This document shows positions 14,701 through 29,700 of a stretch of 64,000 bases of DNA, one piece after another. The notes under the pieces were generated by a model that saw nothing but the letters and a program-made list of their open reading frames with translations, did not search any database and was not told the DNA's origin. Both the position numbers and the translations under genes were made by a program. The DNA is from Rostratula benghalensis (Eukaryota > Chordata > Aves > Charadriiformes > Rostratulidae): the NCBI GenBank assembly GCA_013399305.1, contig VXAI01000067.1, positions 62,001 to 126,000 of the forward strand, in the 5' to 3' direction. Positions within the stretch are counted from its first letter, which is position 1. Each line of letters opens with the position of its first letter.

Positions 14701-17700
14701 GTTTGCTTGTATGTTGTAGTAAACATCTCATTGCTTTTATGCTAGTGAGATGACTATTAGGGAAAAACATTAGTTGTGGTTTTATGATCTTTATATATAC
14801 ATCATACGATAGATAAGTACCACTGAGACAGAGCAACTATAATAATATTGGTGTGTATATACTGTGAATCCAGTCTAGAGCCTTTAAAATAATTTGATGC
14901 CATTTAATCCACTCTCATCAGATGAATTTGCTTTTTAAGGCTGCTACAGTGTGGACTTTTCCTGGGTCAGATTTCCCAGCCCGTGCTGGAGAACGATGCT
15001 TGTCTGCTGAAGACATGTTCTCGTACCAATTGTGCTCAACAAAGTACTTTGTAAAAGATGACTGAAGAGTCTCTAACTGCTTTTTGTAGTCCCACTTGGG
15101 CTTGTTGTTGCTGTAAATAATGAAGCTAGATTGGGCTGCTCTCTGGGAGGCAGCTGCTCCTTTCGTAGTGAAGTTCTTCATTTTGTATGATGAACAGATT
15201 GAGAGCAGGAGAACATCTGTCTTGCCCTGAGCCATAGCACACCAGCCTAACCCAGAACTGGTCTCTCTCATTCAGAGAGTGAAGTAATCTACAGTAAATA
15301 ATTTTTTTTTTACTGTGCTAGTTAGTTTTAATGGCTATTTCCTGATTTCATTTAAAGCTGTTGTGGAGGTTCAACTTCCAGGTTTTTATCATCGCCATGA
15401 GAGACTGAGAGGGGGACTCTGAATTTAAGGAAAAGCTGCCATCCGTGGGTGACACTGGTGTCATCCAGGCGGTGGTTGCTGAGCAGCAGCTCTGATGCCA
15501 GGGAGTGGGGGCAGCGGCAGGAGGGTGTCTGTAGGGCCGGGGGATCGAGTACCCCAATGGTGCACGGTGAGCTTCCAAGGGGTCCTGTGGAGACACACAA
15601 TCATTCAGTGTGTGGAGTATTGAATGTGACTGTTTGGGTTAATGGAAGCAGGGACAGATGCAAACAGAAAACAAACTGCATGTTTTAAAATGAGCATCAG
15701 TATCTGTGTGGGGTCAACACACTGAGGCGTGCGCTGCATCCTTCTGCTACACAGATCAGGACTTCATGTTCTTCTCAAAGACATATTTGAAATAAGAGTG
15801 AATGAAATTAAGGAAAATAACAGTCCCCCAATGATCTTAAAAATATTTGTGATGTCTGTCTGGTGTACTCAGCTTGACTAAATTTACTGGAGGTGCGGGA
15901 TTTAATAGGAGGGAGGACAGTACATTGCTTGGAGTTGTCTGCAGGAGAATTTTCAGCAGTTGCCAAGACTGGTTTAGATAGGTAGAGGGTAGTAATATTG
16001 AGTGCACTTGTGTTGATGGGTCCTTGAGTGTTCAGAAGTGGGCTTAACTGCAATGGTAATTTCCAAATTGTTAATACTGGTGGAGATGGTTTGGGAGTGG
16101 AAGGAAAAATTTAAAATGTTTGCACAAACAAGACCTGGGACTTCAGGTGAAAGAGAGCTTGTCAAAAGCTCAGAAACGGAATAAAGTGCGTGCCAGGAAA
16201 TCTGGTCAGTCCCTTGAGACTGCATCAACCAGACATCTTGATGATCTGCTGAGGATGTGTTTAAAAAAAAAGTCTGGAGCTGTAGAACTCGTATCACTTA
16301 AATGTTTCTATATTAATCTCTTTCCAAGCTATTAACTTGGAAATGTGAAAAATCTTCTGTTCATTGTCTGGATTATTTCTGGAAGTAAATCCTTCAGAAG
16401 CCAGTTAGTCAGCTTAGGAGACAAGATAACCAAGTGCTGGTAACAGCTGTATCCTTGGCAGAGGAACAGAAGCACATCTGCCACCGTTTGATCCTATCTG
16501 GCTCATTTCTCTGCTTGTACATAGAGTGCGTATGTGTGTCACTAGCTCTGAAAAGACCACACAGCCCCAAATGCAGGAGATCAACATCTCAGAAAGAAAC
16601 CTTTTCAGAAATGCAATTTGTTACTTTTTTTAATTTAAAAAGAAAAAAAAAATACATAAAAAAGCAGAAAAGAGAAAATCCATGCTAGAGGATTTCTTGC
16701 TGCACTGCTCACTAGCAAGTACAGAAACTTTGTTCTGGGTAGAATTTTCCTTTTTAAAACCTCTCCATAAAATTTCTTGGAAAAAGCTCTGTAAAAGAAA
16801 GTGTTTTAGCCTGTAGCTTCCTTGAACACAGTGATTTTTGATCACCATACTTGAGTATGGATGTGGCACCTGAACGTGCCAGAGAGGTTATTTAAACCAT
16901 GTGGTTTTATTGTAAAGAAACCTGGAATCAAGCAAAGGATACCTGGTTTATGTCATAGTCCTTGAACTTATCAAAGCATTTGAAGAATCTTGAACAAATT
17001 CTTGGTGAAAATGACAGAGTCAGAGAAGGATAAGGGGTTGGAAGGGACTTCTGGAGATCATCTGGTCCAAACCCCATAATCCATTCCTGCTCTTAGGTGA
17101 AAACTGAGAAAAAATTTTTGAGTAAAAAACTGAGAAAAAAGTTTTGAGTAACATCATCAACACAGGCACACCATGGTTGAGTTTATAGATGCTTTCCCTC
17201 ATGTTTTTGGTATCATTAGCTGCTCAAAACAACAACTGTGGTATGTGACTGAAATAGGCAAGTTTACAGATGGTAAAAACTTCTGCACCTTCTCAGTGGA
17301 CTCCAAGGAACACAGTGGTGCTCAGCTTGCTTGTGGGGTTTGCGTTGTGCTACCTTTTTCTTCCAGAAGAAATTCTAAGGTGGCTGAGGAACCTTATGCT
17401 CAAAGGTGAACTGAGCACATGCTCCATCCCCTCAAGCTTTCCACAGCCTTCCCCCAGAGTATTTAGGGGCTTCCATCAAGAATTGCAGTAAATGCAGCAC
17501 TGGTTAGCTGTTGGTTTCCTAATCTGGGATTTTTACTTCCTCTCTTTTCAAGTTTAGCTACTGAAAGTAAATTCCTATAAGCTGTGTTTTATGGAACTCC
17601 AAGGATTGCTTGTCTGCAGAAACAGCTCTATAATTTACTTGTTCCCTTCTTCCCACCCACCCCACCTCCCATCCCCCGCTGTAGTGCCAGAGGTACCTAA

Positions 17701-20700
17701 TACTTGGAAATCCCCGTTTGGAGAGTTAATGTATCAGACGTGCTAATCAAGTTGTGCCAGATGGAGTTTATAAATAAACTACACTGTGTTGTGTATTCTT
17801 AAAATTTGAGCATCAAACATAATTCAAGGCAATATTTTCCTAGTTTTACAAAAAAAAAAACCTCGAAACATCACTTCTTTCTTCATTCTGGATTGTGAAG
17901 TCACATCCAATGGCACAGTGGTTGTTAGAAGGAGAATTAGGAATAGTATAAAGGACTATGAACCATTGAGTACTCTACAGAAGTCCAAGGCTGATTCTCT
18001 CTGAGGAGTGAACAAGATGATCACATGAACCCCAGCTTTATTTTCTAACAGCAAAATAAGAGGTGAGGTGTTTCTGAACACACTGAAGGGTTGGTATTTT
18101 ATATTATCTGATAGATACCTTGCATCTTCAGTTATGTTAGTGTATTACTCCTAAGTATTGCTAGACCTGGTTGCCCTTGATTGTCATATAACAGTGACCA
18201 CTTTGAGGTACTTTAGAGAATGCAAAGTAGATCCTGTCACCTCCTAAAAATAATGTACCTGACATTCTTGGCTGATAGCTCATGCCAAGGGACAGTTTTT
18301 CCAGGTGTTAGAGAGGAAGTGGTAAACTATCCTATTGCTGACTGTTCCCTGGGGTGTGTAGGTTGTTAAAGAGTAGAAGTTTTTAACAATGCCATGTGGC
18401 TATGCCATTTCTGACCTCTGTGAAGGGTCCTTCAGGCTTAAGCGAAGATGTTGTCATACAACTTGAAGGATGCAGAAAATGATCGGTGCTTAAATAATTG
18501 ATGTAGTGATGTGGTTATACTCTATAAAAAAAGACTACATGCTTTTACTGAATCCTCCAAAGTGTGAAACTGATAGAACTGTAGGGTTTTTTGAATTGTA
18601 TCTACTGGTAGATAACACAATCTTCTCCCTCACCCTGATTCTAGTCACTAAGAAAAAGGTCTCCCCCGTATTATTCTCCTTGCCTCTGGTAAGTTAGAAA
18701 TCTTATTTCTCATGTGAAGGTAACACACAAGCATTTTGTTGTATATATTTTGTAAAATGTTGCATGAAATTCCTGGGTAACAATTTTTTTTTTCGCATCT
18801 AGAGGGTTTGAAAATCCTTGCTGTAGATTTTCTTCATGAAACAGCTGCTGGTGCTTTGAATCGTGTGGGTGGGTGGATGTGTGTGCTGTGCCTAAAAGGA
18901 AAAAAAAAAGAAAATCTAGTCAGATGTCAAAGCAAAAATAGGATATTTTAGAGACTTAGACTGGGTGGAGGAGGTGGGAAGCCAACTTCGCAGAGATGTT
19001 AATTACCTTGGGAAGAAAAAGCGCAATGGAGTAGGTGTAGCAGGAGATTTACTTAATAGAATTCACATAATCATGAACCCACTTTTGTTGCATTTAGACA
19101 GGTTCTCAGTGAGGGCTTTACAACAGAAATATTGTACCAGAGGAAAAAAAGTTATTAGTCGTTTTATTGGAGAGAGAGCGAGAGCTATTTTCACATCTCT
19201 TTTCATGAAGGTGGACAAGAACTGTATGCTTTTCCTTTGATTTGTTGGCTTTTGAGGTTAAAAATTAACTTCATCATTCATTGAATTGTCCTGGGGATGC
19301 AAGGTGATGCAAGATGAAAAAAATGTGCAACTTCAGAAAGGACCCTTTCCCTACAAAGCAAGCACTAGCAGCTTGTGAGATACTTCATCCATAAAAGGTG
19401 AGTCTCCTCTCTGCAGAGGGAGCTCAGGTTGGGAAGTAAATGCTTCAAACTGCAGCAAGTCCTCTGAGGCTTACAAGGCATCTTGGCACCTTCCTCTTTG
19501 CAGAGTGCAGATGAAATCACAGAACCATCATGGTTAGAGAGGACTTCTGAGATCGAGTCCAACCATACACACACAAAAAAACCCTACAATGTCAGTCACT
19601 AGAGCATGCCCCGAAGTGTTGCTCTACATGTTTCTTAAATATTTCCAGGACTGGTGACTCAACCACCTCCCTGGGCAGGCTGTTCCAGCACCTGAACACT
19701 CTTTCAGTGAAGTAATTCTTCCTAATATGTAATCTGAACCTCCCCTGCCCCAGCTTCAGACCATTTCCTCTGGTCCTGTCATTATTCACATCACCCACTT
19801 CTTTAACAGCCTCCTTTCAGGTACTTGTAGAGGGCAGTGAGGTCTCCCCTCAGCCTCCTACTCTCCAAACACAGTACTCAAGGCGAGGCCTCACCATTGC
19901 CAAGTACAGAGGCACGATTGCTTCCCTACTCCTGCTGGCCATGCTGTTCTTGATACAAGCCAGGATGCTTGGCCACCTGGGCACACTGCTGGCTGATGTT
20001 AAGCTGGCTGTCCACCAACACAACCAGGTCCTTTTCTGCTGGGCAGCTCTCCAGCCGCTCTTCCCCAAGCCTGCAGTGTTGCCCGGGGTTGTTGTGGTTG
20101 AAATGCGGGACCCAGCACTTGGCCTCATTGAACCTCAATTGGCCTTGGCCCAGCAATCCAACCTGTCCAAGTCCCTCTGTAGAGCCTTCCTACTCTTGAG
20201 CAGATCTGCACTCCCACCTAGTTCGGTGTCGTCTGAAAACTTTCTGAGGGTGCACTTGATCCCCTCACCCAGATCATGGATAAAGATGTTAAACAAAACT
20301 GAGCCCTGAGGGACACCACTGGTCACCGGCTGCCAACAAGATTTCACCCCATTAATCAAAATTCTCTGGGCACAGCCATCCAGGCAGTTTTTTACCCAGT
20401 GAAGAGTACACTTGTCTATGCCATGATATGCCAGATTTTCCGGGAGAATGCTCTTGCCATGAGAGCTCACTCGAGGTGATTCTCTCTGTGATCTTTCCTG
20501 GTACCGAGGTCAGGCTGACAGGCCTGTAGTTCCCCAGATCCTCCTTCCAGCCCTTCTTGTAGATGTGTGTCACATTAGCCACCCTCCAGTCGTCTGGTAC
20601 CTCCCCTGTTGACTAGGATTGTTGATAAATGATGGAGAGAGTCTAGGTGAGTTCTCCCACAACTGAGTCTTCCCCTTCCACTCCCACAGCAATGCATGAC

Positions 20701-23700
20701 ATAGGTATGGAAGCTTTTGGAGTCCATTCATGAGTGAAATAGGTACTGTCCTGGTTAACTGAGTAAAACAGAAACTCTTGAAAAGCAGTGGCTGGTGAGG
20801 CTTACTAGTACTGCAGGGTTAAAGTGAGCAAAAGTTTATTAGTAGATGTCTTTCTACCGGTTACCTACTCCGTGCTCTGCACAAATAATGGAGCAGAGCA
20901 GGAAGAACAGCAAAATGGAGAAGCCCAATGTTGCTCTTAACATATTTTTACAATGCTCCCAGTCTAACTAACCCATACTCTCAGCCTGTGCCAGGTAAAA
21001 CACTGCCTACGTGTGTGGTGCAGCAGATAAAGCAAAGCCAGAATAAGTGCTGTTGCTACTTTCAGTTTTCCCAGAGTTTGTTTGTGGTTTTTTTAAAGGA
21101 CTTTCGACAAAGACTTAGCAGGAAGGGTGGGAGGAAAGATTTGATCACATCTGCTGGCTCTGATTTGTAAAGCAATTACAATTAATCCTCCTGAGTTACT
21201 GGTTCACTGTTTTGGCCAAAGGCTGTGCTTTCTTTCATTCTCAAGTTCTTGCGCTGCTACAACCGTGTCTTTGTGCTGTTCCTGCTTTACTCTGTTAGGT
21301 GGCCTCAGCAAGGGATGCTCTTTTTTCCCTTTAATAGTACTGTCTTGATTAACGGTGTGTGTGTGTGCGTGTGCTGGCTTGTAGGACAAGAAATAAAATG
21401 ATCACTTTATCACCAGCATCATATTGGTGAAAAGAAAGTACATTTAAGTGCAGAAGCTCTCAGCAGACAGGAAGAATGGTAGATAGCAAAGGATAGTGCA
21501 AATCACAGAAATGTAGGTGGGTTAATTCCACAAAGAAGTTGCTGAACGTTTGGGATAGAGAATTTCTCTGCATATCTACCCCTGTCTCCTCATCTTCACA
21601 TCCAGTGTCACAAGCCCTTCTGATTCATGTCAACTTGATGAGCTGGAAGAACCTGCTGAGCCTGTGATAGCTGTGGCCAGAGGATTAGCAGCTTCTTTTG
21701 CTCTTCAATTCTGTTTTTAGACTGGGATACATCTTTACTGAAGATTAGCAGCCTGGTGTGTTGGGGAAATTAAATTTCACAAAGGCTGAAAACTGGAAGG
21801 CACATATTCAGAAGTGTGAAAAAGAATTGGAGAGGTTTTAATGTAGTGACTACTTAATGGGTAGATCCTATGGCCTCAAGCCTTGGGGCTTTTCTGTAGT
21901 TGAGGTTACTTCAGAGTAACAGGTGATATGAATTTAAAGGGGAAATTCCAGAATAATTCCTGATCTAGCACTCTTGTCCTAATTTAATATAATGCTGTTC
22001 CAAAATATATTGGCTAATATATTCATTAGCTATTTCATAGCTGTTATTTTGGGCTTTTCCCAGGTGGAAGATCTTGTGACAGGGCTGGCTCAGTTGGTTT
22101 ATTATCCCCTTTGGTTAGTGTGTCTCACCAGAGAAGGTATGCTGGCCAATTCCTACCAGCACATTGGCCCTCCTCTTTGGGGCTATGCTTGTGGCTCTGC
22201 CAAACGCCCACCATGATCCCTGCTCTCCTCCCTTTGGAGCTGAGCTTGCTCTTGTCTCTGCTTTTGCCCCTTGCCAATCTGGCAAGCCAGGGCTGATGTG
22301 ACCAGAGTGTCTGCTGTGAGCTACAATGCCAAAGCCCCGTATGCTGCTTCAGCCCTGCTCCCTCTGCCAGCTGACACGAGTGTTCACCTTATGTTAATGA
22401 AATGATGACTGGGAAAATGTATTTTCAGGAGCCACATCAGCTTTTCCCCTTCAATGCACCTTTGTACAGGGAGTGTGGGAGGGGAACCCTTTAAATACTG
22501 AAAGCATCCCCTAAAAGAAATGGCAGCTGTAGATACAGGCACTGCTCATATATTACAAGCAGCATGAGCTGCCAATAACATTTATTTTTCCCTTCTCCAC
22601 ACTGAGGTCGTATCATGACCTCTCTCTGCTTGATTTATTTGGCAGTTTCTCTCCGTGGGAAGGCAGTGGGATGGGTGTGTTACAGCCTATGAATGTTCTG
22701 CTCTGTGCCAGCTTATTTGCATTCACTTTTATCTGATGAATATACCTGGTGTGTTTGTAAATGTCTGGAGTCATTTGTGGTTGCTGTAGCACTACCTTGT
22801 ACTGTGAACATTCTTCTGTGACATCTTCAAATAAAAATTTAGATCTGTCAGGATTGTTTTTCTCCCAAAGGAAGTGAAATTACAATGAGATTTTGTTTGG
22901 TTTATGCGGATGTATCAGGAATGTTTGCTATCTGATATGCTTGCATGTAGATGAGAGCAAAGGCAGATACTTCTTTCTTTAACCACACGTAGACAACTCA
23001 GTATGATGAATGAGTTTATTATTCTCTAAGGTGCTTATTATATTATTCTCCTCTTTGCCTTTGTCTTTAGGGAGAACTCTTTAACCACTTCAGGGATTGA
23101 TTACATTTGATTAGAGAGTAGTTTGTATTTTGAATCCATTATCCTGATGGAAGTCCACAAGTTTATTCTGTTTTGATGCAGCTGGAATTGCACTGTGTGT
23201 GTATATTATACCAATGAGGACCAAATGCAAAGTTATTTTGTAAAAGCCCATTTGAAGTGATGAGTGGCCTTTTCTTTAGAATTATAATACTGGATTGCAG
23301 TTAGATTCCTTTTATGGTGGCCACAAACGCTTCCTCCTGCCTTCTGTCATGGTTGGAGATCTTCTGCCCAGGAGATGGTGGAGTGTTGGGGAGTACTTTC
23401 CTTCTGGTCTGACAGAGTCGAGGGTGAAACAGCTTTGGGTGGGGGAATAAGCTGAGCTACCTGTCCAAGGAGCGCTTGTGAGCCTTGCTTTTCATTGTTC
23501 TTGAAATTGTAACACCCTTTCTTTCTCCTAAACACAAGCAACATGATTGTTCCCTGGCCAATGTGGTGTCTCTGCTCTGAAATGATGACCAGGTTTACAT
23601 GAAAAGTGAACGTACAGGTTCCCTAAGTCTAATGTTACAGTGTCTTCCTGCAAGTGCGATGGGGTGAAGGTGGGGAGGAAGACTGGGTGGATATGTGTGA

Positions 23701-26700
23701 TGTACCCACAGCACATTCAGCTCCTCTGAATAGTTTCCATGAGCTCTGATTTTATCTTCTAAGCTTCCACTTAGCTTTCCACTTCTCTGTAGGAACGCAG
23801 TGCTTCTGAAGTGCCTGACTGACAGAGGATTTAAGGGGAAAAAAAAATAAAAGTAGAACCAGCTTCCAGGCAGTTTCACTAATTGCAACTTATTATAAAT
23901 TTAACAGATGAACTGTCAGTTTCTTGAAGGTGTGTGATCACCACAACCTTTTCTTGCATTCTGCACTGGCTCTAGAAAAAAATTAACCTCTAAGGTGCTA
24001 CGCTAATGTGGTGCCTTGCATCGCTTAATAAGGTGTTTCTTGGTTTATAGTTCGCAGTGTTCATTATTCCTTTAATCATGTCTTTAGTAATATTGGACTA
24101 TGATCTAAAAGATATCTTTGCTGTGTTTTTTATATATATTTGTATTTAGTCAATGATTATTGTAAGAGGTATGGAAGGATTGTATTCTTAGCGTCTGCTT
24201 CCAGTGGGTGAGGTTTTTGCCTTTCAATAAACCGGGTCATTTTATTAGTTTTTCCCCACAGATGTCTAATTTGATAGGCACAGTAGGACTGAAATAATAC
24301 TTTTTACCACTTGAAATTTCTGCGTATTTCATATCTTCTAAAATAAATTCTGCAACTTGAGAAGCTAAACATTTGTAAGTAGTTCATCTGTCTGATGTGA
24401 GATTTTTAAAGAAGAAGTATACATATAGCACTTTCCTTAAAGTTTTTGGAAAGTATCCTGATTTTTCTGGGTTGGTGGTATCTTTTCCTCCTCCTCTTGT
24501 GACTCTCTGTATCATGTACTCCTCATATCATCAGACTCACTGTGCATTGTCAAAGCCCTACAAAAAATCTTTGATTTTCTTTCAATTTAAATTTCCAAAA
24601 TTGCAGTTAGGTTTTAAGTTGGCTGTATTTCTGGTGTGTGACTTAGCCAGAGGAGAGCCTGTCTGGGCAGCTTTGCTTATATGTCTGCCTGTCAACTGGC
24701 CATTAAAAAAGATGTTTTGACCCTGAAAACTGATGTCTGTATGGTGTGTAATGGCCAGCACTGGCTCCAGAATCACCTCTCCCCCTTTCTTTCCTGAACA
24801 ATTGCAGAACAATTGCAGAAGCATCACCCACCTTCCCCTCAACTGGTTTGATCCCTTTGGTGAAGGTTCCAATGCTAGGAAATGTGACAAAATCTTAAGT
24901 TCATTTGAAACTGATGATGCAAAAAGAGAGAACCACTAACGTTGAGCAGTTTCTAGGAAAGTAAAAAGAGGCATCAGCCCAGAGGTCAGAAGTTAGGGAG
25001 GGGATGGAGGCAAGTAAAGATCTTTTTTCTGGTAAATTTAACTGAACATTTCTTGCTAAATGTAAATGATAGCTTAGGAAAAAAACTGCTTGAAATACAT
25101 AGTAAATTATGTTGCCAGGATACTTCCTGATCATGTTAATTAAACTGTCCCACAGATTTGGCTTAATTACTGCATAATTTACATATTGGAAATGGTGGTA
25201 CGCATTACTAAAGAAAGGTCTTATTCTGGTAGCAGAAAGAACATTGTACATGAATTAATTTTCAAAGCAAGGAGACTCTAGACTCCTATAATTAGTATCT
25301 GGAAAATAAAGTTAAGGTTTTTGATAATGAACTGACATATATCACGTTCCTTTTTGCAAATCACATTTTTGCTTGCTCCATGAAGTTCCTTAGAGACCTC
25401 ATCCCAACAGCCTTCCTCCCATTGGTGATTTCTTTAATTACAAGAACAACTGTTGCTTTCAAGGTTACTGGTGGTAAAGCAGGTATTAGTTAACTTGTGT
25501 AAAGTGGCAGAATACTTACCTTACGGCTTACATTTGTTCCTGCATGTAGGTTGTTGGTGATACACTTCACCACCCTCTCAAGTGAAACCCACTATTAAGC
25601 TATCAGTTTCTCCTTGTCTTGCTTTTTGTTGTTTGGGTGTTGTGGGGTTTTTTTGGGGGTTGTTGGTTTTTTTTTTTTAAATTTCTGACATGCCTCTGGC
25701 ATCCTTCTTGTGGAAGCCTGAGGCCAAATGGAGAAATGCCGAAATACCTCTTTGCTTTTCCAGTCTGAGGGCAGATGTTGTTGGTGGACACCCTGCTTGG
25801 AAGCCTTAGGCCAGGCCAGGTGCCTGGTGGGGTGGTGGGAGTAGCCATGTGCCTCAGTACCTCTGCCTTTGTAATGCTGAAGAAAGTGGAATTTGCATCT
25901 GCATTTCTGCCAGTGTAATTTTGTAGCCCCTGTCCCTGCTGTTGCTTCAAGTTCAGTGACGTTCCTGCAGCCATGTTTAACTGCAGGGCTGTGGGTAGTG
26001 CTTTGGAATAAGAAAGTAAAACATCGAAATTCTTTCACGAAGCAAGACAAGATAGAAACTGGTTTGTTTTGAGAAAAAAAATCTTCTGAATACAGCAATT
26101 TCCCAATTTAGGCTGCTAATGACTGGATGATACGGTTGCTAGGATATGCATTTCCGATGTGTCTTCTGCTTTTTAATTCTTTTTTGATCTGTTTCTGAAC
26201 AGGTGATCATAAACAGCACAATCACACCTAACATGACCTTCACTAAAACATCGCAGAAGTTTGGCCAGTGGGCAGACAGCAGAGCAAATACCGTGTTCGG
26301 TTTGGGCTTTCCCTCCGAGCAGCAGCTGACAAAGGTAGGAGAAGAGGGGGGCTCATGGAATTTCTGCAAAGGCTGTCTGGTTTCTTATCAGTGAAGATTT
26401 GCATTTACCCATCCGACCTCTTTTGAGCTGCATGCTTCTGCAAGTCCTCTTCATCTGTGCAAGTTGCCCGTCTCCTGTAATTACCTCATATCTGTGTATA
26501 CAGAAACAGGCAGTATCACAAACTGTGTAGTCAAAGCCATAAATTGTTTGGCCACTAAAAATGGAACTAGCAAGGTGATCATGACGGTGTCTTGCTTAGT
26601 GTGGCTGAAAGCCTTTGTGTTTTCAGATGTTTACTCAAGTATTTTTTGACATCTCCCTGGCCTATGTGCTCCTTTCAGCTGAAAGTAGCACCAGAAGTAA

Positions 26701-29700
26701 AGGGATCCACTGGTATACCTGGGCCTTTGAGTGGCATTAGGGCTGCGTAATGTGTCTGAAGGAAGAGAGTTGCTGTCTCAGCCTCAGAAATGTGCATTTT
26801 GATGACTTCCTACCATTGATAGGTAACGGAGGTAAAGGAGTTGCCAGCCCCTGGGGCTTGCTGGTGCCCTCGTTTCACAGATAGTGCTGCTGGTGGGGCC
26901 GTGCTCTCCAGAGGCTTGGGAAATTGCTCTCAGGAGGCTCAGTAAACTGATCTGGGTTAAAATAAAACTGCATTTCTGGCATTTCAGCTCAGTGGTGTGA
27001 GTTGCAGCCCTGACCCAAAGCTGCTTTATCACCGACCTGAGGAGGTGGCAGTGAGTTGCGGCAGTGATGGGGGTGTGAGTGGCTGGGGAGGTGTGACAGC
27101 AGGTTTGCTGGCAGAGCTGCCTCTCCCAGAGGGCAAACCTGGCCATGGGTTTGGTATTAATGCAACACTTGCCTGAACCAGGGACTGGCTGCACCAGCAG
27201 GCTTGCAAAGTCTGGAGTTGCCTCTTGTCATGAATAACCAGCAGTTTAAAGTACATCCTCTGTCATTTGATCAGTGCTCATCAAGCAGCTGAGATGTTTG
27301 TTTATCTAACACATAGTTGACACCTGGAGCATGGTTACTTGGCACTGGGTTTTGTCAGTTAACATTGTGTCCTTGGGCATGGCACACAGTCTTACATTGC
27401 TGTCCTCTTGTGTGCTTTGATAAGAAAAGAATCAGAAGAACAAGGTATTTCTTGTAGTATCTAAATATTAAAGGCAGACCATTGCAATAGAAGAATACTT
27501 TTCCACCAACTGAATTGTTATAGGAGTTTATTATAGGAGTATCTTACTGAGGTTAATTTTTTTGCAATGGTTTCTTAAAAGTAAAGCATATTTTACTTTT
27601 CACATTAAATTAGTCTTGGACTTGGGATGTCCATGAAGGTACCACTCTTCTGGGATGCTAAGGCCACTCGGTCAATCACATGCAAACCTGTTTTTAAAGA
27701 ATGAGGTGCTGGGTATGTTTTGTGATGCTTACTCAAGTGTAGGCGGCTGCTCATTTCACCTATCTGTATTCTCCCCTCATGTTCATAGTAGCTAATAAGT
27801 AGCATGGGAATGCCGGAGGATTAAGACAGACCTAGGGGCATAGTTTGGAGTAACAGATAAGCATGATACAATGCAACCCTTGGACACCAAATGAAAGAAT
27901 TAGCACTTTTGGATAATAATTTTTAATCCTAGATTACTGAAGTTGCTCCTCTACAGGCTGACAGGTGACCACATGGTACCTCAGTGCCCCCTGGGGCTAA
28001 ACATCCTCCACGCATGGAGCAGGTGGTGCTGAGGCTGGCTCAGGAGTCAGAGGTATCACAATGGATTTGGAGGTCCTTGAACCTTAATCAGAGAGATGTT
28101 ACTATATTCTCCAAAACTGTCCGAACATATACTTAGAATAAATTTAATGCTGGTATCCAAAAGCAGCTCTTCAGTGTTCATGTGGCCAGACTAGAGCCAA
28201 TCTGAAAAACATGTCGTGTGGGCACACAGACCATGGCACCAGCTGTTTCTCTCCAGATGGGTTTGCACATCTGTTTGCACTGCATGATCTGCTGAAGAGC
28301 CCACTGCCCACAGCTTTCTCTTGCAGGGAAAGCTTTCCAAATCAGCAGAAAGACCTTTTTCTGTCCAGAATACCAAAGGGGAGCTTAAGGGAAGCACTTC
28401 TGAAAATGGCTCGAGATGATCTATTTTAAAAAAATTTAAAACCTGACAGTTGTCTAGCTGCAAAATGTAAGAAAACCTGGTTTATTACCACTATGCAAAG
28501 CAGTGGGACAAAGATACCCCTTATCATCCATGCTCCTCAGTTTAATTATTGAACCATTAGTAAGAAAGATCAAAGATGGTGGAGAGGTTACAGATGTATA
28601 AGTGCATTTGGAATAGTAAAATCAAGGTTAATTTTATGTTGATATCACTATACTCTTACAAAAGATATAAATTAAATCTTGCCAGTTTCACTGGAAATAA
28701 TTGAAGCTTTTAGTCAGGAATTGGAAGGATGCACTAAAACTCTGCTAAACCAGAGATCAATAGCCCTGGCTCAAAATGAATGAATAAATAAATAAAGCTG
28801 AAAAATGTCTGCTGAAAACAATGAATAATAATGAGATGGGAGAAGAGGTTAGCACGCCTGAAAATGTCTGCATTTTTAAGTATATTGGTTGGCCTAATAA
28901 AAGACATTGCCTCTTTCTAATGCCTTGCTTCTCTAAGAGATACTTAAGCATTAATCCATACCTATAGGGAAAAGCAGTTCAAATTAAATATAAGCCATTA
29001 ATGAAAACTGCATTCAGTGACCCAGTAACCTAATTACCATTCACATTGCTTGCGAGAATCCCAGGGCTTAAAGTTGATGTCCTGCTCTGGGTTCTTTTCC
29101 CCTCTTGCAGGACTTGCTGACCCTTCTTTCCTCCCTTCCCACCCTGTGCTCTAAGGCATTATCCAGACATTGTTACAGCCAAATTGAAGCAGGAATCGGC
29201 AGAGTATTAATGGTGTGCCTGGGTGTGATGAAGAGGCAGGGCTGGTGCTGTAAAGGTAGTGATGCGTTTTGCACATGAAGCAGTTAAGTGAAATTTCTGC
29301 AATCATTCAGCGTACTTGAAGGCAGACACATGCTCCCTGAGGAGCTGCAGGTAGTCAAGGGCATAGGGACAAGGATTTATACAGGTGAGAAATCCCAGTA
29401 AACCCAGCCTTTGCACGTCATAAAGCAACTGCATCCACCATCTGGGGAGCACTGGACGCTGTTTCTCTGCACGCAAGCACATTATGTGTGCGGTACTTAC
29501 CAGGTGCTGTGTTGCAGGGGAGAAGGCTCGGAGCAGAGCCTGCCCCAGCACAGCCCCCTGAGTCCAACCAGCATCACTGCTGGCAATGCACTGTGCAAAT
29601 TACTGGCACTTTCTGGAGTAAATATTTTTTTTTTTTTGCTGCTGATCGGCCCGGTACCAAGGGCTCATCCAGAAAAAGCCAGGGGCAAAGCGACACGTGC

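Larger units (their letters stand above)
8731..26202 (+). other. HOMER2: HOMER2 intron 2 (17.5 kb)
   Basis: This is a GT-AG intron of phase 0. It contains two minus-oriented CR1 pieces (about 17.0 kb and 19.5-20.7 kb), a short GT repeat at 21.36 kb, a local duplication at 17.1 kb and several T or T/G-rich tracts (13.2, 14.06 and 25.64 kb). The remainder is unique AT-rich sequence with only chance open frames. A stretch at 22.4-22.8 kb, containing an ATTTGCAT octamer at 22715-22722, looks like a possible regulatory element, but this is only an impression. Confidence 0.9.

Noticed and set aside
20752..21180. TGTCCTGGTTAACTGAG start, considered as an avian endogenous retrovirus LTR
   Set aside because: The resemblance to known bird LTR starts is limited to about ten bases, and I could find no matching end, poly(A) signal pair or duplicated target site.
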